Shown here one piece after another: positions 1-12,200 of a stretch of DNA of 64,000 bases; positions within the stretch are counted from its first letter, which is position 1; every line of letters begins with the position of its first letter. The stretch is from Whitmania pigra (lineage: Eukaryota > Annelida > Clitellata > Hirudinida > Haemopidae). The position numbers were made by a program, and so were the translations under genes. Where the stretch lies: NCBI GenBank assembly GCA_021613335.1, contig JAJTWR010000044.1, positions 1,237,501 to 1,301,500 on the forward strand. The letters run 5' to 3'. A model generated the notes under the pieces. The model did not search any database. It saw nothing but the letters and a program-made list of their open reading frames with translations, and was not told the DNA's origin.

Positions 1-3000
1 GAAATGTCAGGTGATGATTTAGCTATTCGACTCTTTAGGCCATCCCGGCGCTAGAGGAGGCGAGAGAAGACACTCAAGTGACATGGATTTATGCTCGCAA
101 CATCTTGGAAAACATCGCGCAACCACTGTTCGCAAACGTGCCGTGCCCAATAAATCAGAATTATATTCGTGTTCTTTCAGGCAAGCGTTTATGGCCGCAT
201 TAAGAAAACTCAGGCGACTGGAAGGTAAATAAAGTGAGTGTTACATGCCTCCGACGAAGCGCACCGATTCTGTGCTTAAAATCCTTCTACGAAGGAAATC
301 ATTGCTCGGCAAGCTAACCCAGAAAAAGTTCAAATTATGGACTAGATCAGATTTATGATAAGTCTGATCCTAGAGCTTATTCTCCTCAGCGCTGGGCACA
401 ATATAGCGCTTAGCGACTTAGCGCCTCCGTGATATAATGATCCTTAGAGCGGTTATTTCGAAACATCATCGTTTCTCAGGCACTAAATATGGACCCTCCT
501 CACTGGCTTGTCACTGACTGGAAATAATGCGTGGATGAGAAGCAATAAATATGAATAAAATACGAGAAATTCATCATCTTTATTCTTCCTGTCCGAATAG
601 CGTAGACTTTAATGAAGAAATCGAGCTATGAATCATTCCCCTAGAACGGTTGGACGAATCCTCCATCGAGCTGTTCTCTCTCCACTTCCTACACCGAGTG
701 GGTTTAACTCAGAATAAATGAGAGTGTCAATTCATCAATGATATGAAAGTGATTTGAATTCTCCAGGAAAAAAAGAGGACAACAAATAAAATATAATTAT
801 GGATGAGTGAAGGAGCGAGTGGATGACGACGATGTAGAGGCAATAGAGAAGAGTCAAACATCAACAATGTTTACTCAACAAAGTGCCCCCAACAGGCGAA
901 CTTCCCATGGTTCCTTGGAATGTGAAGCAGCAACTATTTGTACGAAAACACGAAATCGGCACCAATTCATTCACTTATCCATCTCTACTGAGTGCCTCTG
1001 ATAAATAATTACAATAATACAATATTATTAATAATAACACTAAGATTAAGATTATTCGTTATAATATCGAAGTCATTATAAACATAATTACTTGACAGTA
1101 ATCGTATCAAAATTAATTGTAATCATAAAAATAGCAAATAGTAAATATAATAATATACGTATAGTAAATGCACTAATGTTATTAGTAGTCGCACAGCCGA
1201 ATAACCAATCGTTAGTTCCTTTGACAAAGCCGTCTAATTACCTTTCAAATGCGGATAGAAAAAGAACAAATGTCGATTCGTACGTGTTTGAACAATGTCT
1301 TGCTAACTAATTGTCTCCTCCAAAAGACAGAAATGGTGATCTCCTTCCTCTTAATTAGTTGCACCTTCTTCTATCGTCGGCCATCGATCCATTTCGAGGG
1401 GTTCGAATTCAGCTGCAGAGTCTCAGAGAAGCACGAGGCATAGATCATGGTTGGCCTTCAATTAAGTGCTATTAACTGGATGATAATCTCTCGTCCATCC
1501 AATTATTCTCAGAGTATTTTCCCTTCGTAACGACCAAATTGCAGTCCATCGGGGGTAATAAAACACGAAAAAACCACGTCGTTGAAAATAAATGACTTCC
1601 TCTCCCCTTCCATCTGATGATCTCCATTTCCATCCCCTTTAAACATCATCCTCCTCATTTCTATCCCCTTAGTACTTCATCCTACCTGGATATTCCATAT
1701 TCCATGTACTTCTATGTGGTCATCGTGTCTACATAACGGAATGGGCTTAGAATGAACATTTTAGAACTAATAAATATAAATAAATAAATAAATAAAAATA
1801 ATAAGAAATAATAATCTCACGAAATGTTGAAGGTCGAGGAAAGTTTCGTGAATTACTGCTAAATATCAACGATATTCTCGGAAATAAATCTACCATTTCT
1901 GTGCTCGTACGCTGCGTCGATTTCAATTAAATTCAATCACAAAAAAATCTACTTTATAACATATTTTTGATTTTTTAATTTTTATTAGGTACTGTCTATT
2001 AATACTTTAATTAATGTTAAGTAGAATAACGTTAAACATCATTTAATTTAGAACTAATTAATCAAAAGGTTTACTATTATTTTTTATTGAAATATGTTTA
2101 TTTTCAAATCCAACATTTAAAAAATTGTTTAATGCATTAATAAAATTTGGTTACATGAATATGAAATCACTTCTTTGTTCAAATAAGCATCCGAAGATCA
2201 CGTGTTAATAACTTTTAACAAAAAACAGACGTGTAAGAATATCAATTCATAGAAAATACGAAAATGATTATTACTAATGAACTTAATTATGAACTAACCT
2301 ATTTTATATCCTAATAAATAAACCAATAACAATAATTTCTTGTATAATTTGCAACAATTGATGTCATCTCACTATTACAACTAATTTCATAATTGAGGTC
2401 AAGGTGGTTAACTAAATAATCAATATGATTATAATATATCTGTCATTGTTAGTTTTTAAATATATTTATGTTCATTTTATTTGCTGGTAAATATATTTTC
2501 AATCAATCAATCAATCAAACGAAACAAGTGGATTTCATTTCAAAAATAGCCATAAACCTGAGCACAAATGTGCGGACAATCGGAGGAGAAAAGTTGAAAG
2601 GTCAAAATGGTGAACATCGTCACGGGTCGGAGGTCGAATGAGTTCACAAAATGAGTTCATGGTTAAACCATTTAGAAGTAGCTTTCATGCTCTTGATGAT
2701 GATAATGATGATAATAATGATAATGATGATAATAATGATAATGATGATAATAATGATAATGATGATAATAATGATAATGATGATAATAATGATAATGATG
2801 ATAATAATGATAATGATGATAATAATGATAATGATGATAATAATGATAATGATGAAAGCGATGGTATCAACTCTCAGATCTGAAACAACTCTTCAGTGAG
2901 AAAAATAAATGCTCCTCTTCCAGTCGTATGAAGAAGAAAGATGATTGAATTTAATTGAAATCGACGCAGCGTACGAGCACAGGACGACGTTAAATCATCT

Positions 3001-4616
3001 GATTCCTTGACCTTTGACCCTCCGGACAGCCATCTTAACCCCATCGATGTACGCCTCAACGATGTCTCTTTATTATGAGCCATGTGATGAGCCACCTTGT
3101 GCTCTCAAATCCTTCGGAAATTTGATTGTCTCTCGGTTCATTGTTCGCTCCTGAAGTTTATCAATCGTTGGAGTCGGACGGCCACGTGATCAATTCCCTC
3201 CACCCTTCTTCTCGCGAGATGACCTCTTGACCCGCGCCTCAACTTGCAAGATAAATGACTTTAATTAGAAAGACTTGATCCTCGGATTGTAGGACAACAA
3301 CTGCTCAATCAACAGATTCACCTTCCCTTTCCCTTACCAGAGATATGGTCACCATGACCACCTTCATCATCACCATGATCGCTGGCGTCATCATCATCGA
3401 CACATCTATCCCGGGGCTACCGAGAGGGTAGTGTGGCTAGCTTCCGTGGGACCGGCAATTAGTTGGGATCCGCACGGGTATTTATTTTTAAACCTTTATT
3501 TGTTTAATTTCCATTGCCAAATTAACATACTCTGGGAGCTCGTGGCCGTTATGTCGTGATCACTAAGCATTTTTCACCACCGACATCATCCTTCACATGA
3601 CATGATCGTCATTATTAAAACACCTTGGAAATTCGGCGACCAAGTCTTACTGACCATCATCACCACCATCGCCATCAGTATGATCATCATCACCACCGAT
3701 GTCATTCAACGGAATGACGTGAAGTCACGTCGGCAGCTTCTGAACCTGGAAACATCCATCTTCGTCCCTCAATCTCTCGAGCGCACACCAGGCGTGCTGG
3801 AATTAATTCAACTGAACATGCACTCCACGTGTCAGCCAATTGAGTTCCTCCGCTTGGAAACATTCAGACGACTTTCACCTCCCGATGTCTTGAGAAGCAA
3901 AATTGAGCGCTTCAGTGTCTCTTGAACCATTGAAATCCTCATGAATAGAATCATGAAGGTGATGAAAGTGATAATGTTAATGTAATACTTCTTAAAAAAT
4001 ATCGAAAATATGAAATACATTTTCTGTCTGTTTTAACCTGAATTGATCGAAGCTAGTTTTTTTTAGCAAAGATAAAAACGCGCCCTTGTTTACAATTGAT
4101 AATCGTAAATGTTACATTCGAAACGACGATCTGTCGCTGTGACGGCGCCGCTCCACAAAGTCGAATAAGCAGATGGAAAACAGGAAAGAGGCAGATCCAA
4201 TCGAATTATCCCGGACAGCGATGGGCATTTTGCAGCAAAACAGTTTTCATTCTTCTATCGGAAAAAATAGGACCTCCATTTTGAGGGAGAAAACCGGTGA
4301 ACATCATAAATTCTCCTTTCACAGGAAGTTGGCGGATTTTCTCCGTCCATTTCTTATATGCTCAGCGGCTGATGAATAATTCTGCAAATTTGCATATTAA
4401 TTAACTTTGTTCCTGAGCGGAAACATAAGTTCGTACACGTGATCAAGCCCACATCCCCCTCCGCACGCTTCCATTTCATCTCCGCGATGATGGTGGAGTG
4501 AAAATTTTTGTTAACATCCGGTTAGCATCGACACGCTCCAGCGAGCAGAACTTGGAATTGGTGAACAACCTTGCGGAACAATTAAATGCGTTTCGCCTTA
4601 TTTAGCCGCCAGAAGA
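1..4616. other. Non-coding AT-rich stretch
   Basis: I see no convincing exon on either strand. The short open frames have no recognisable domains and no matching splice phases. The stretch holds CAT/ATC-rich low-complexity patches (about 3.35-3.42 and 3.65-3.70 kb) and the 18-bp tandem array described separately. It could include far introns or regulatory DNA of the minus-strand bHLH-PAS gene at 7 kb, whose later exons must lie to the left. I looked for the PAS-domain exon on the minus strand and did not find it. Confidence 0.5.
2692..2854. repeat. 18-bp tandem repeat array
   Basis: About nine head-to-tail copies of GATGATAATAATGATAAT. One frame reads as repeated Asp-Asp-Asn-Asn-Asp-Asn and another as Met/Ile, so the open frames across it are products of the repeat and not genes. 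The copies are almost identical, so length variation between individuals is likely. Confidence 0.9.
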
Positions 4617-5340
4617 ATGTTCAAACTCCTGTCCGTTTTCAACTTTATTTCTGCTGCACTTCTTCGAGCAGGTTTTACGGTTGATTTAACTGAAAATCTG
4701 GGCTATTTTAAATAACAGCTGCTTGTACAGTTAGGTACTGTTTTAGGCTAAGTATTAATTTCAATTACATCACTTAATTAGAACAATCAATGCAATGATT
4801 GAAAGATTAATTAATTGACTGATTGATTACCTGCAGGATATGTGTTCCTTGGTGACTCTCAAAGACGTCTTGGACGAGATTCAAAGTGGACCTGCACTGC
4901 GAGGGGACTGTTCAAGAATTTAACAAAAGTTGTTCATAAAACTGCAAGTAAATAGTCAAGTTCATTCTATTATGTTTACATTTTTTAAATTTAATTTTTC
5001 AATTTTATAATTTAGTTGATTCAAAATTTTCGTTTTCATCGTACTTTCATTCAGTTGATATTTTAACTAAAAAATCGTCCATCAATCCTTTCTTCTCGTG
5101 TGCATCGGTTGTTCAGAGGAGCAGAGTGAATAGGTTGTTAATTGAATGATACATCAAACTCTCCATGTGATGGGAATGCGTAATTGCGCTCGAGAAAAAT
5201 TTCCAATGCAGATGCTCGGACACAATCTGAAGCGTCATGAACAGAAATGGAAGGAATTGTTGGACATTAAAAAATTACAAAAACTCCTTATGTCGTCGTC
5301 AATGATGCCTCTCATTCGAACCTACCGGAAGTATGTTTAG
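4617..5340 (+). CDS. Candidate small secreted protein, four exons
   Basis: Unrecognised protein of about 121 residues, joined by eye. Exon 1 (4617-4671) encodes a signal-peptide-like start, MFKLLSVFNFISAALLRA, and ends in phase 1. Exon 2 (4837-4947) follows CTGCAG and continues GYVFLGDSQRRLGRDSKW then TCTARGLFKNL. Exon 3 (5055-5125) follows CATTCAG and contains one cysteine. Exon 4 (5212-5340) is basic and helix-prone (HNLKRHEQKWKELL) and ends at TAG. The phases agree at all three junctions, which is the main support. With one cysteine in exon 2 and one in exon 3, plus several dibasic sites, it could be a hormone-like precursor or another secreted protein. I recognise no family. Exon 3 is the weakest piece, and the whole model could be a chance alignment of splice-like sites. 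Confidence 0.33.
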
Positions 5341-7019
5341 AGGGAGGAAAAAAACCGAAGCAGATGCAATCAAGATGGCGGAGTGATTATGGGGTCAAAG
5401 TTGAATTCAATAAATTGTTGCATCTTTTAATTTCATTATTTCTCCATGCACGCCTACATTCGGCCAATTAAACGCCAGGAAAAGAAGTGTGGAGTCGGTC
5501 GAGGACACACTGAGGACCGGATACGCCCCCTCTCAAGACGTCGACACATGCTCTTCAATCGCCATTTTATTCGAGTCATCGTTGCCGATAGAAAAAGTTT
5601 CAAATCGATTGAAAACAACTTCAATCACTCCATTAGTCTATCAATCTTCCAAAGTCGCATCCATAAAACAAAACGCACCTGCGACAGGCCGTTATTGGCA
5701 CACACAGGTCCAGACCTCATTCAATATTAAATTTTCCAACGAATATTGCAAGAGAAAACGGTCGAATATTTCCGAGCCTCGTTAGGCATTTGAAACACGT
5801 TGTGCGGTTTGCTTAAAATTCGAAAGAGAACGAAAAGGAGCCATTTTTAATTCATTCACCCAGCCCAGCTCCGTGCTTGCACATCCGGAACGGTCACAGA
5901 AGCGAAAAATAATCCAGCTCTGGATGCCTTCTTTGTCTCCTTTCCACTTCATTTACATTCATCATCAAATTTTTAAGCGAAATTGACGTGCGCTTATATG
6001 CCGTAATTCGCTGACCCGTGACGACCGATCATTATTCGGTCACAAAGGTCCACTCCTCACATCGTCACTGACGCTTGAATCGATAGAGCGCAGATCTACC
6101 TACCGCATTGCAATAATTTTCTGAATTATTATTATTATTATAATTATCAAATAATGCTCGAATAAATTAAAGAGTTCCATAACATTAGTGATTAAGTCTA
6201 AGTAATATAGTTCATATTTTAAATAAAAGGAAATAACATAATAAATCAGAAAATTTAGCCCAAAACAATGAAAGTATGAAAAGTTGCTAAAGGCGATTGA
6301 CAAGAGATTGTTCTGCTCGACGGATGATATCTCGACATTTAAATTCAAAATTTGAACATCCCAAGATCTGATATGACCCATCTATAATTCATTTCTCTAC
6401 AGAAATGCCTTCAGTTGCAGCTCGATTTCATCCACGATCTTCTTGGCACGAGATGAGGTTTGCATGTTGGTTTGTTCAAGCATTAAATTAATATTCCTCT
6501 TCTATCGCATTGTCAACGTAGCCAGATTTGCTTTCGAGTTTCACATCTATCCACGTGAGAAGAAGCAGTTGGTGGAGTTGAGAAATGACAAATTGGTAAT
6601 CGGAGGGTGTCATGATGGATTCCGCGACTCCTTACAACAGATTTATGGCTCGCTGACCGACACGTGTCTTCAAGCGAACACCTCAAAGAAGCGACAAATC
6701 TGAGAAAGTTTCAATTTTAAAGTCCAACGTGTTGGAGGCTTCAAAAATTCCCCCCAGTTTCACGAGATGATGAGTTGGAGTTGTTTGGTTTCAAACCAAC
6801 AAACAAACAAACAAATAAACAGAAAACCTTTATCTACTTACTATAAACTGCTTAGGTGCGAAATAAGACAAATTATGTTCAGCCAAAATATCACTATTTA
6901 CAAAAGTTGATATTTAGTGTGTTCCACATTTGAACAATCCAAATACAAACAATCCAAATCCAAATTTAAAGATGCTTTTAAAACTGAGTTTTTAAAACTG
7001 GAATGAAAATAAACATCAC
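5341..7019. other. Mostly non-coding; one possible orphan exon
   Basis: Nothing identifiable. The most protein-like stretch is a plus-strand open frame at 6521-6703 that follows a possible acceptor (GTCAACGTAG). It starts RFAFEFHIYPREKKQLVEL and ends at TGA. It might be a terminal exon, but I found no partner exon in phase. The antisense frame is also open, so I do not call a gene. Confidence 0.3.
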
Positions 7020-7600
7020 CAGATGGAATGCTCTTGAGACTTTTGGAGAGGTTCTGCTCCTCTCTGTTCCACGGCGGATCCCCGTGTCCTGAAAAGTCTC
7101 TCAATTTGAGATAGCTGATAGTCAGCCTGATGATCGAGGCCTTGTCAAGTTGGCTGGTGATGGCTGCAGGAAGTGGCAGGAGTTTGGCAAGCTCGTAGAA
7201 CTCGTAGTTCTCTTTGCCTCTCCGAGAACGAGCTGCGTCGCGAGATTTCTCTTTCCTCAGCTCCAATATTCTGAAGTTTAAACTAATGTTAACCTCCAAA
7301 CGGATAAAGAAGTACCTGATTCTGAACGAGAGTCAATAGTAAGATGATGTCGAGATTAAAAAGACAAGAATTCGGTCAGCAGTTATTGAATTCTATTTTT
7401 TTTGTCTCAAAACTAATCACACAACATTTCACTCACCCTTCGTAGGCTCCCGGATTGTACATGTGGTTCTGTAAGGATGATTGCATCTTCACGTAGTCCA
7501 CATGACAGAGGGACATGGCCAGAGGTACGTGGGCATGAAGGACGTTGGCCATTCTCGATGTGTCCATGTCGAATTCTTCTCCGTGTCCTGGCCACATCAT
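7020..7600 (-). CDS. trh: Trachealess/NPAS1/3-type bHLH-PAS transcription factor, 5' part
   Basis: First two coding exons of a class I bHLH-PAS factor, a family that works in the nucleus as a heterodimer with ARNT/Tango. Exon 1 (about 7437-7600) starts at a double Met and ends GGAYEG before GGTGAGTG. Exon 2 (7020-7270) follows TTCAG and continues in phase (GG|A) into [19 protein letters not shown], the basic region, then the helix-loop-helix with [20 protein letters not shown] and [16 protein letters not shown]. These blocks match Drosophila Trachealess as I remember it almost residue for residue, closer than Sim. The chosen 3' donor (CATCTG|GTGATG) is weak. PAS-A, PAS-B and the C-terminus are not in the window, so they must lie left of position 1 across an intron of at least 7 kb. 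The isoform's upstream start is not settled. Confidence 0.9.
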
Positions 7601-9225
7601 CGTGATGGTTTTACGTATTAATAGCCCAGCAACACGATCCTTACAATTTTTCCTTCAAATGTTCAACTGGACAAGGAAACCATTGTAAGATTTTTTAAAA
7701 GTCGTTTGGTCACTGAATGAGTCGCCAGAATTGAAGTCTGTGAATTATTGTGGAATTATTTTTTATTCATTTTTATTTCGTCGTCAACTCCGAATTCCTT
7801 TCCGGCGCCGGCGTACGTGAATCTTTTCCTAACGAGACAGTGCTTTATATAAGGATAGCGAACGAGGGAATGTTAGACTGATGATGATGACGACGACGAC
7901 GAGGATGATGACGACATCAAGCTGACGATGATGTCTTAGAGAAGATAGGAGCCTCCTAACGAAATTCCTTCTAACATTGAAAGTTTGAATTTCCATTCTC
8001 CCGTAGAAAATGGCAAAAGAAAAATTATTCACGAGAATATTCCGATCATCAGAATAGGGCTCTGAGAACGCCAGCATCGAAAGGCGCTCCGTAGCGCGCA
8101 TTGTTGTGAGGGCGCTGAGAAGCATGCGCGTGGTGGAGATGGATGTGGAGAACCTCCCTATTGGTCACGAACGAAGCTGAAGCACGTAGGATGCTCGCCA
8201 CTCAACGCCAGTCATGTCCTGCAGCAGCAACTTTGCTCCGTGACGAGAATGGTGATTGGATGGCGACAACGTCGTTTGTCAGTATCGTCTTGTCCCGACA
8301 TCCTGTGTGCTCGTTTTAACATCTTTTATTGCCGCTCCCCTCTTTATCTCCTCCATTTCTCTTTCTGCTTTTCATTTCGACTTGACACACTCTTCAAGAT
8401 TTTTCAAATTTATTAATTTTCCTCTCGCCATAGTTTTTTATTCTTCACACGGAAGACCATGACGGTGTGAAAGATGGACCTTAACTTTCTTAGTGTTTTT
8501 CACGACGTCACCCCGCGTTCAATTTAAATTCTCATCTCATTTTCTCTTTTTGTGATGAAATAGCGTGACCCGGACAGCTAGCTACGCAATCAACATGCAA
8601 ATTTCTCCTCAGGAGTAATTGAAAAAACTAAATTCACACAAATCACATAACGTAACATCTTTCGAAAGAATCGGTAACCTTATTAGAATGACATACTCCA
8701 GCCGCACATAGTGATTCTTCATTATCGTGATTCCTGCTGACTCGTCAGACGAGTTATGGAAATTTCAACGGACACTAACATCCGACGCCCATCATCCTCT
8801 CTCGGTGAACTCGACAGCATCACTCAATTTCCTCAACTTCCTCTGCCATGGGCTTTCCTCTCACCTTCCTTCGCACTGCTCGCTAGTCCGTAACTCAATT
8901 CAAGCAGATAGGATGCCATGCCTGATGCCAAAATGATGATAAAACTTATGTGCCATGTTGCAACCCAACCTTCACTGCCAGGGAGCGCCCTCAGGTAGGG
9001 GCGCTATATAAATGGCAGATCGATTAAGAGGCACTCAAAACAAATACAAAATACAAAACCATAATAAATTTTCGAGAACACGTAGCCGTCGGGAAATTAG
9101 TATAAATTTATTGATCAATATAATTGTGTCAACTTAATATTATTAACATGCTTAAAGAGTCTTTCAAAAATTGGGAAGTGTTGCAGCACAATTTGAATTA
9201 AAAAAATAAATTTCATGCAGTAGTG
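7601..9225. other. Intergenic, between bHLH-PAS 5' end and myotubularin 3' end
   Basis: No gene supported. It holds a GATGACGAC-type low-complexity run (about 7.88-7.93 kb). Near 9.0 kb the motif GGCGCTATATAAATG is followed by an A-rich tail, which resembles the 3' end of the SINE described at 35.4 kb. The DNA upstream of 7.6 kb is the natural place for the promoter of the bHLH-PAS isoform. The 3' UTR of the myotubularin gene begins just left of 9226. Confidence 0.4.
8985..9062 (+). repeat. SINE/LINE 3'-end fragment
   Basis: AGGGGCGCTATATAAATGG is followed by an A-rich (ACAAAATACAAAACC) tail. The GGCGCTATATAAATG core is shared with the SINE body at 35.4 kb (minus strand). This is a short degenerate fragment. 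Confidence 0.35.
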
Positions 9226-12200
9226 TCATGAGCCGTCGGCTCCCGCGTAGCAAGCCTCGCAGACTCGAACGGGCATGTTCAGGAGTTGATCGGGACAGCG
9301 CATCGTGCGTCTCGTGCACTCGAAGCAGAAGATTTTACCGCAAGACCTGAAATGAATACAAATTATGCGCTTCAATAAACAACACCGTAAACAATAAACC
9401 ATAACGAACAATTCATTCAGTTTGTTTTCACCTGCAGTGATGACGTCTCAAGCCCATCCAAAATCCCTTTTCACATCCTGAACACTGACTCACGACATGA
9501 TCTGGAACCCAGAGAACCAACTTATTTGAGCCCTTGTTTACCACTTCCCAGGTCGAATCTGAAGCTCCACTCGACAAACTCTAGGTTAAACAAAAAAAAA
9601 ATTAAGCTAACCCCCTCGAGTGACTTTGTTTGAAAATGTCAAATAGAATCTGATTATTAAAATAGTTCAACTTTGAGCATTCATGTTGAATCTTCACAAC
9701 ACATCAATAATTTTAATCATCAAAATGCTACATGAAACATCAAAAGTGCAATCTGTAATGTGAATTCAACTCACAGAATCATCTCTTGCTTCTGCATCTT
9801 TGACACTTTCACATTTCTTCTTCATGTCCTCCACTTGCTTCTGGAATTCCTCCAACTTGGCTTGGTGCACTGCAAGGACTCTGTTCATGAACACGCTGTA
9901 GTAGTCCACGTCCAGGGTCAGTCCGTCCACGTCCAACTGCCGGAAAATCCTTCTCGAGGATTCATCCCTTCCGACGAGCGGCTGTTTTGACGGAAATTTA
10001 GAGATGATAACGCACGAGGAGATCAATGCAACAGTATCTGAACTTTCAAATGCTTGCAGCAGAATGCACAGCAATAAAGGTTAAGATGCACAAATGTTAG
10101 AAAATATTGAAACATGGCTTACAAACATGACTGAATTGAAATTTAATTGTGGACTGAGTCCAAATTACAATTTGAACTCAAACTTATTTTTCTTTAAAAG
10201 ATTTGACTCAATCTGTATTGCGTCTCGACGGGCAAGTAGGAAAGATGTCAATTTATTCCCTTTCTTAAAATGAGTAACTTAAAATTATTAGAAAATAAAC
10301 TTAGCTGAACTGACATGCAGCTGTTGGCTATGTTTATAATTACTCACTGGCAGCTATATAGAAGGAACAGGGGCATGGCCCTCTCTACATTATAAGACAA
10401 AATTAAATTAAATTTAATTTGAATTTTAATATTAATCAACCACTTTGGATGAAAATTTTAGTAGTTGTTCCCCTTTCCCACAAATTCACCCACTGATTCC
10501 AGTGCCCCCTGCCAAAGTGATCCACAGATCCAACTTATTGGTCATATTGGTAAACAACATAATTTATGACCTCATTGAATCCTAATTAAATAATTATCCT
10601 AACCTGATGAATTTCATCTTGCTTTGTCCTTGAAACTCTTGGAGCCAAATATTTACTTTCTTCTGCATCAGATAGCAGAAACTCCTTGCTAAGAAGATCT
10701 GTGTAATCTGGATGTAAGATCATGTAATCTGGATGTAAGATAATGTAATTATTAATGATGAGAGTTCTTGCAAAGTGACAAACTAATAATCAATGAAACC
10801 TCATGCTTCTTACAAGTACTTAGCTAACATCTCTAATAAGTTCGGTATCAGAAAATTGTCATTTTGAGATTAAGTGAATTGTAAGAATTGTATAGAGGCC
10901 GACTGAAAATTGTTTTCGTTTTCAAAGACGAATATTGACTTTTTATCATTTACATCATCATTTCATTTTCTGTCCCACTAGGAAAATTAATTATCGATAC
11001 ATTTTAGTTTCCGGTCGAAATTACTTTTGGAAATGGAAAAGAAACTAAAAAACATTTTTTTTGCAATTCAGTCTTTGTCTTATTTATATAGACGGCATGG
11101 GTACCTAACTAGTGTAAATATTAAGTATTAAGGCTCCCTAAATATAACAAGCACCTCTAGCCAAGATGATTCATGAAAAATTAAGTAACCTTACATCAGA
11201 TTGATTTGATAAGTTCAGTTAAATTAAATTAATTAATAACTGCTTGCCGTTAATTAAAATTAAAATTATAATCACATGGCAGATTTGTGATCTCGCTCTT
11301 TTGCTTCTTTTCTGTTAGAAAATTTTTTTTTCGCTTCTTCGTCTTTTAGTTGACATAATTAATGATGACTAGCTGAAGCCATCCTTTCCGAGTGCCAAGC
11401 GGAACCGATCTTTCTCTTAATTAGTAGTTTCTTACTAAACTGATACTCCCTTTTCAGACATTTTATAAAAACTTTTAATAAATATGTCTATGCAGGGAGA
11501 AATTTACTTTTAATCATTTGGTAGGAGCTTATTTTGTTATGATATTTAATACCATTAATACTAATGTCGACAATTTATACGGTTTTATCAATAATATGAA
11601 TTTAAGAATTCAGTTGATTACTTGATTGCCATATTCAGTTAGCCTAGTGAAGCTCCAATAATAGCAATTAGCTTTGGTTCAGCATGAGACTCAGTAACCA
11701 AAACAAAAACATCGGCACTTATTGCTCTTATTATTATAAGTTTTCATAAATAGTTCTTAATAAGTTTGTCTACAACTTGTATATAAATTCAAATTTATAA
11801 AAATAAATTAAAACTATTTAAATTTATTTAAAACTATTAATCAATTAAAACTATTTAAATTTATTTAAAACTATTTAAATTTATTTAAAACTATTTAAAT
11901 TTATTTTTTATGTTAAATTACATACTTTATTAAGTCAAAGAACTTTAATTTATTTTATTTTCGTTGTTTATGATTTAGATTGTAAATAGATTTCAGTTTA
12001 TGATTTTTTCTTCTTTTTCCGTGTCAAGCATCATTTGCTATTCGGTCTATTTTCATTTTCGTTGCCATATCTTAAATAACCACCTTATCAAGTTACAGCT
12101 AAAGAGCTGGCTGGTTATTCAGTTATTTCAACTTAGTGATTTGTTGTTCAATTAAAGAATCCTCACAATCTGCCTAACCTAAAGAATTGTCTCAATGTCT

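Noticed and set aside
2638..2899. 81- and 82-codon open frames with Asp/Asn or Met/Ile repeats
   Set aside because: They are translations of the 18-bp tandem array and have no flanking coding signal.
5446..5785. Two overlapping plus-strand frames of 94 and 98 codons
   Set aside because: No domain, no signal peptide, no splice partner. Composition is like non-coding DNA.
8256..8462. 68-codon frame with hydrophobic stretch resembling a membrane protein
   Set aside because: Isolated, no homology recognised, no upstream or downstream exon in phase. Hydrophobic codons are common in T-rich DNA.
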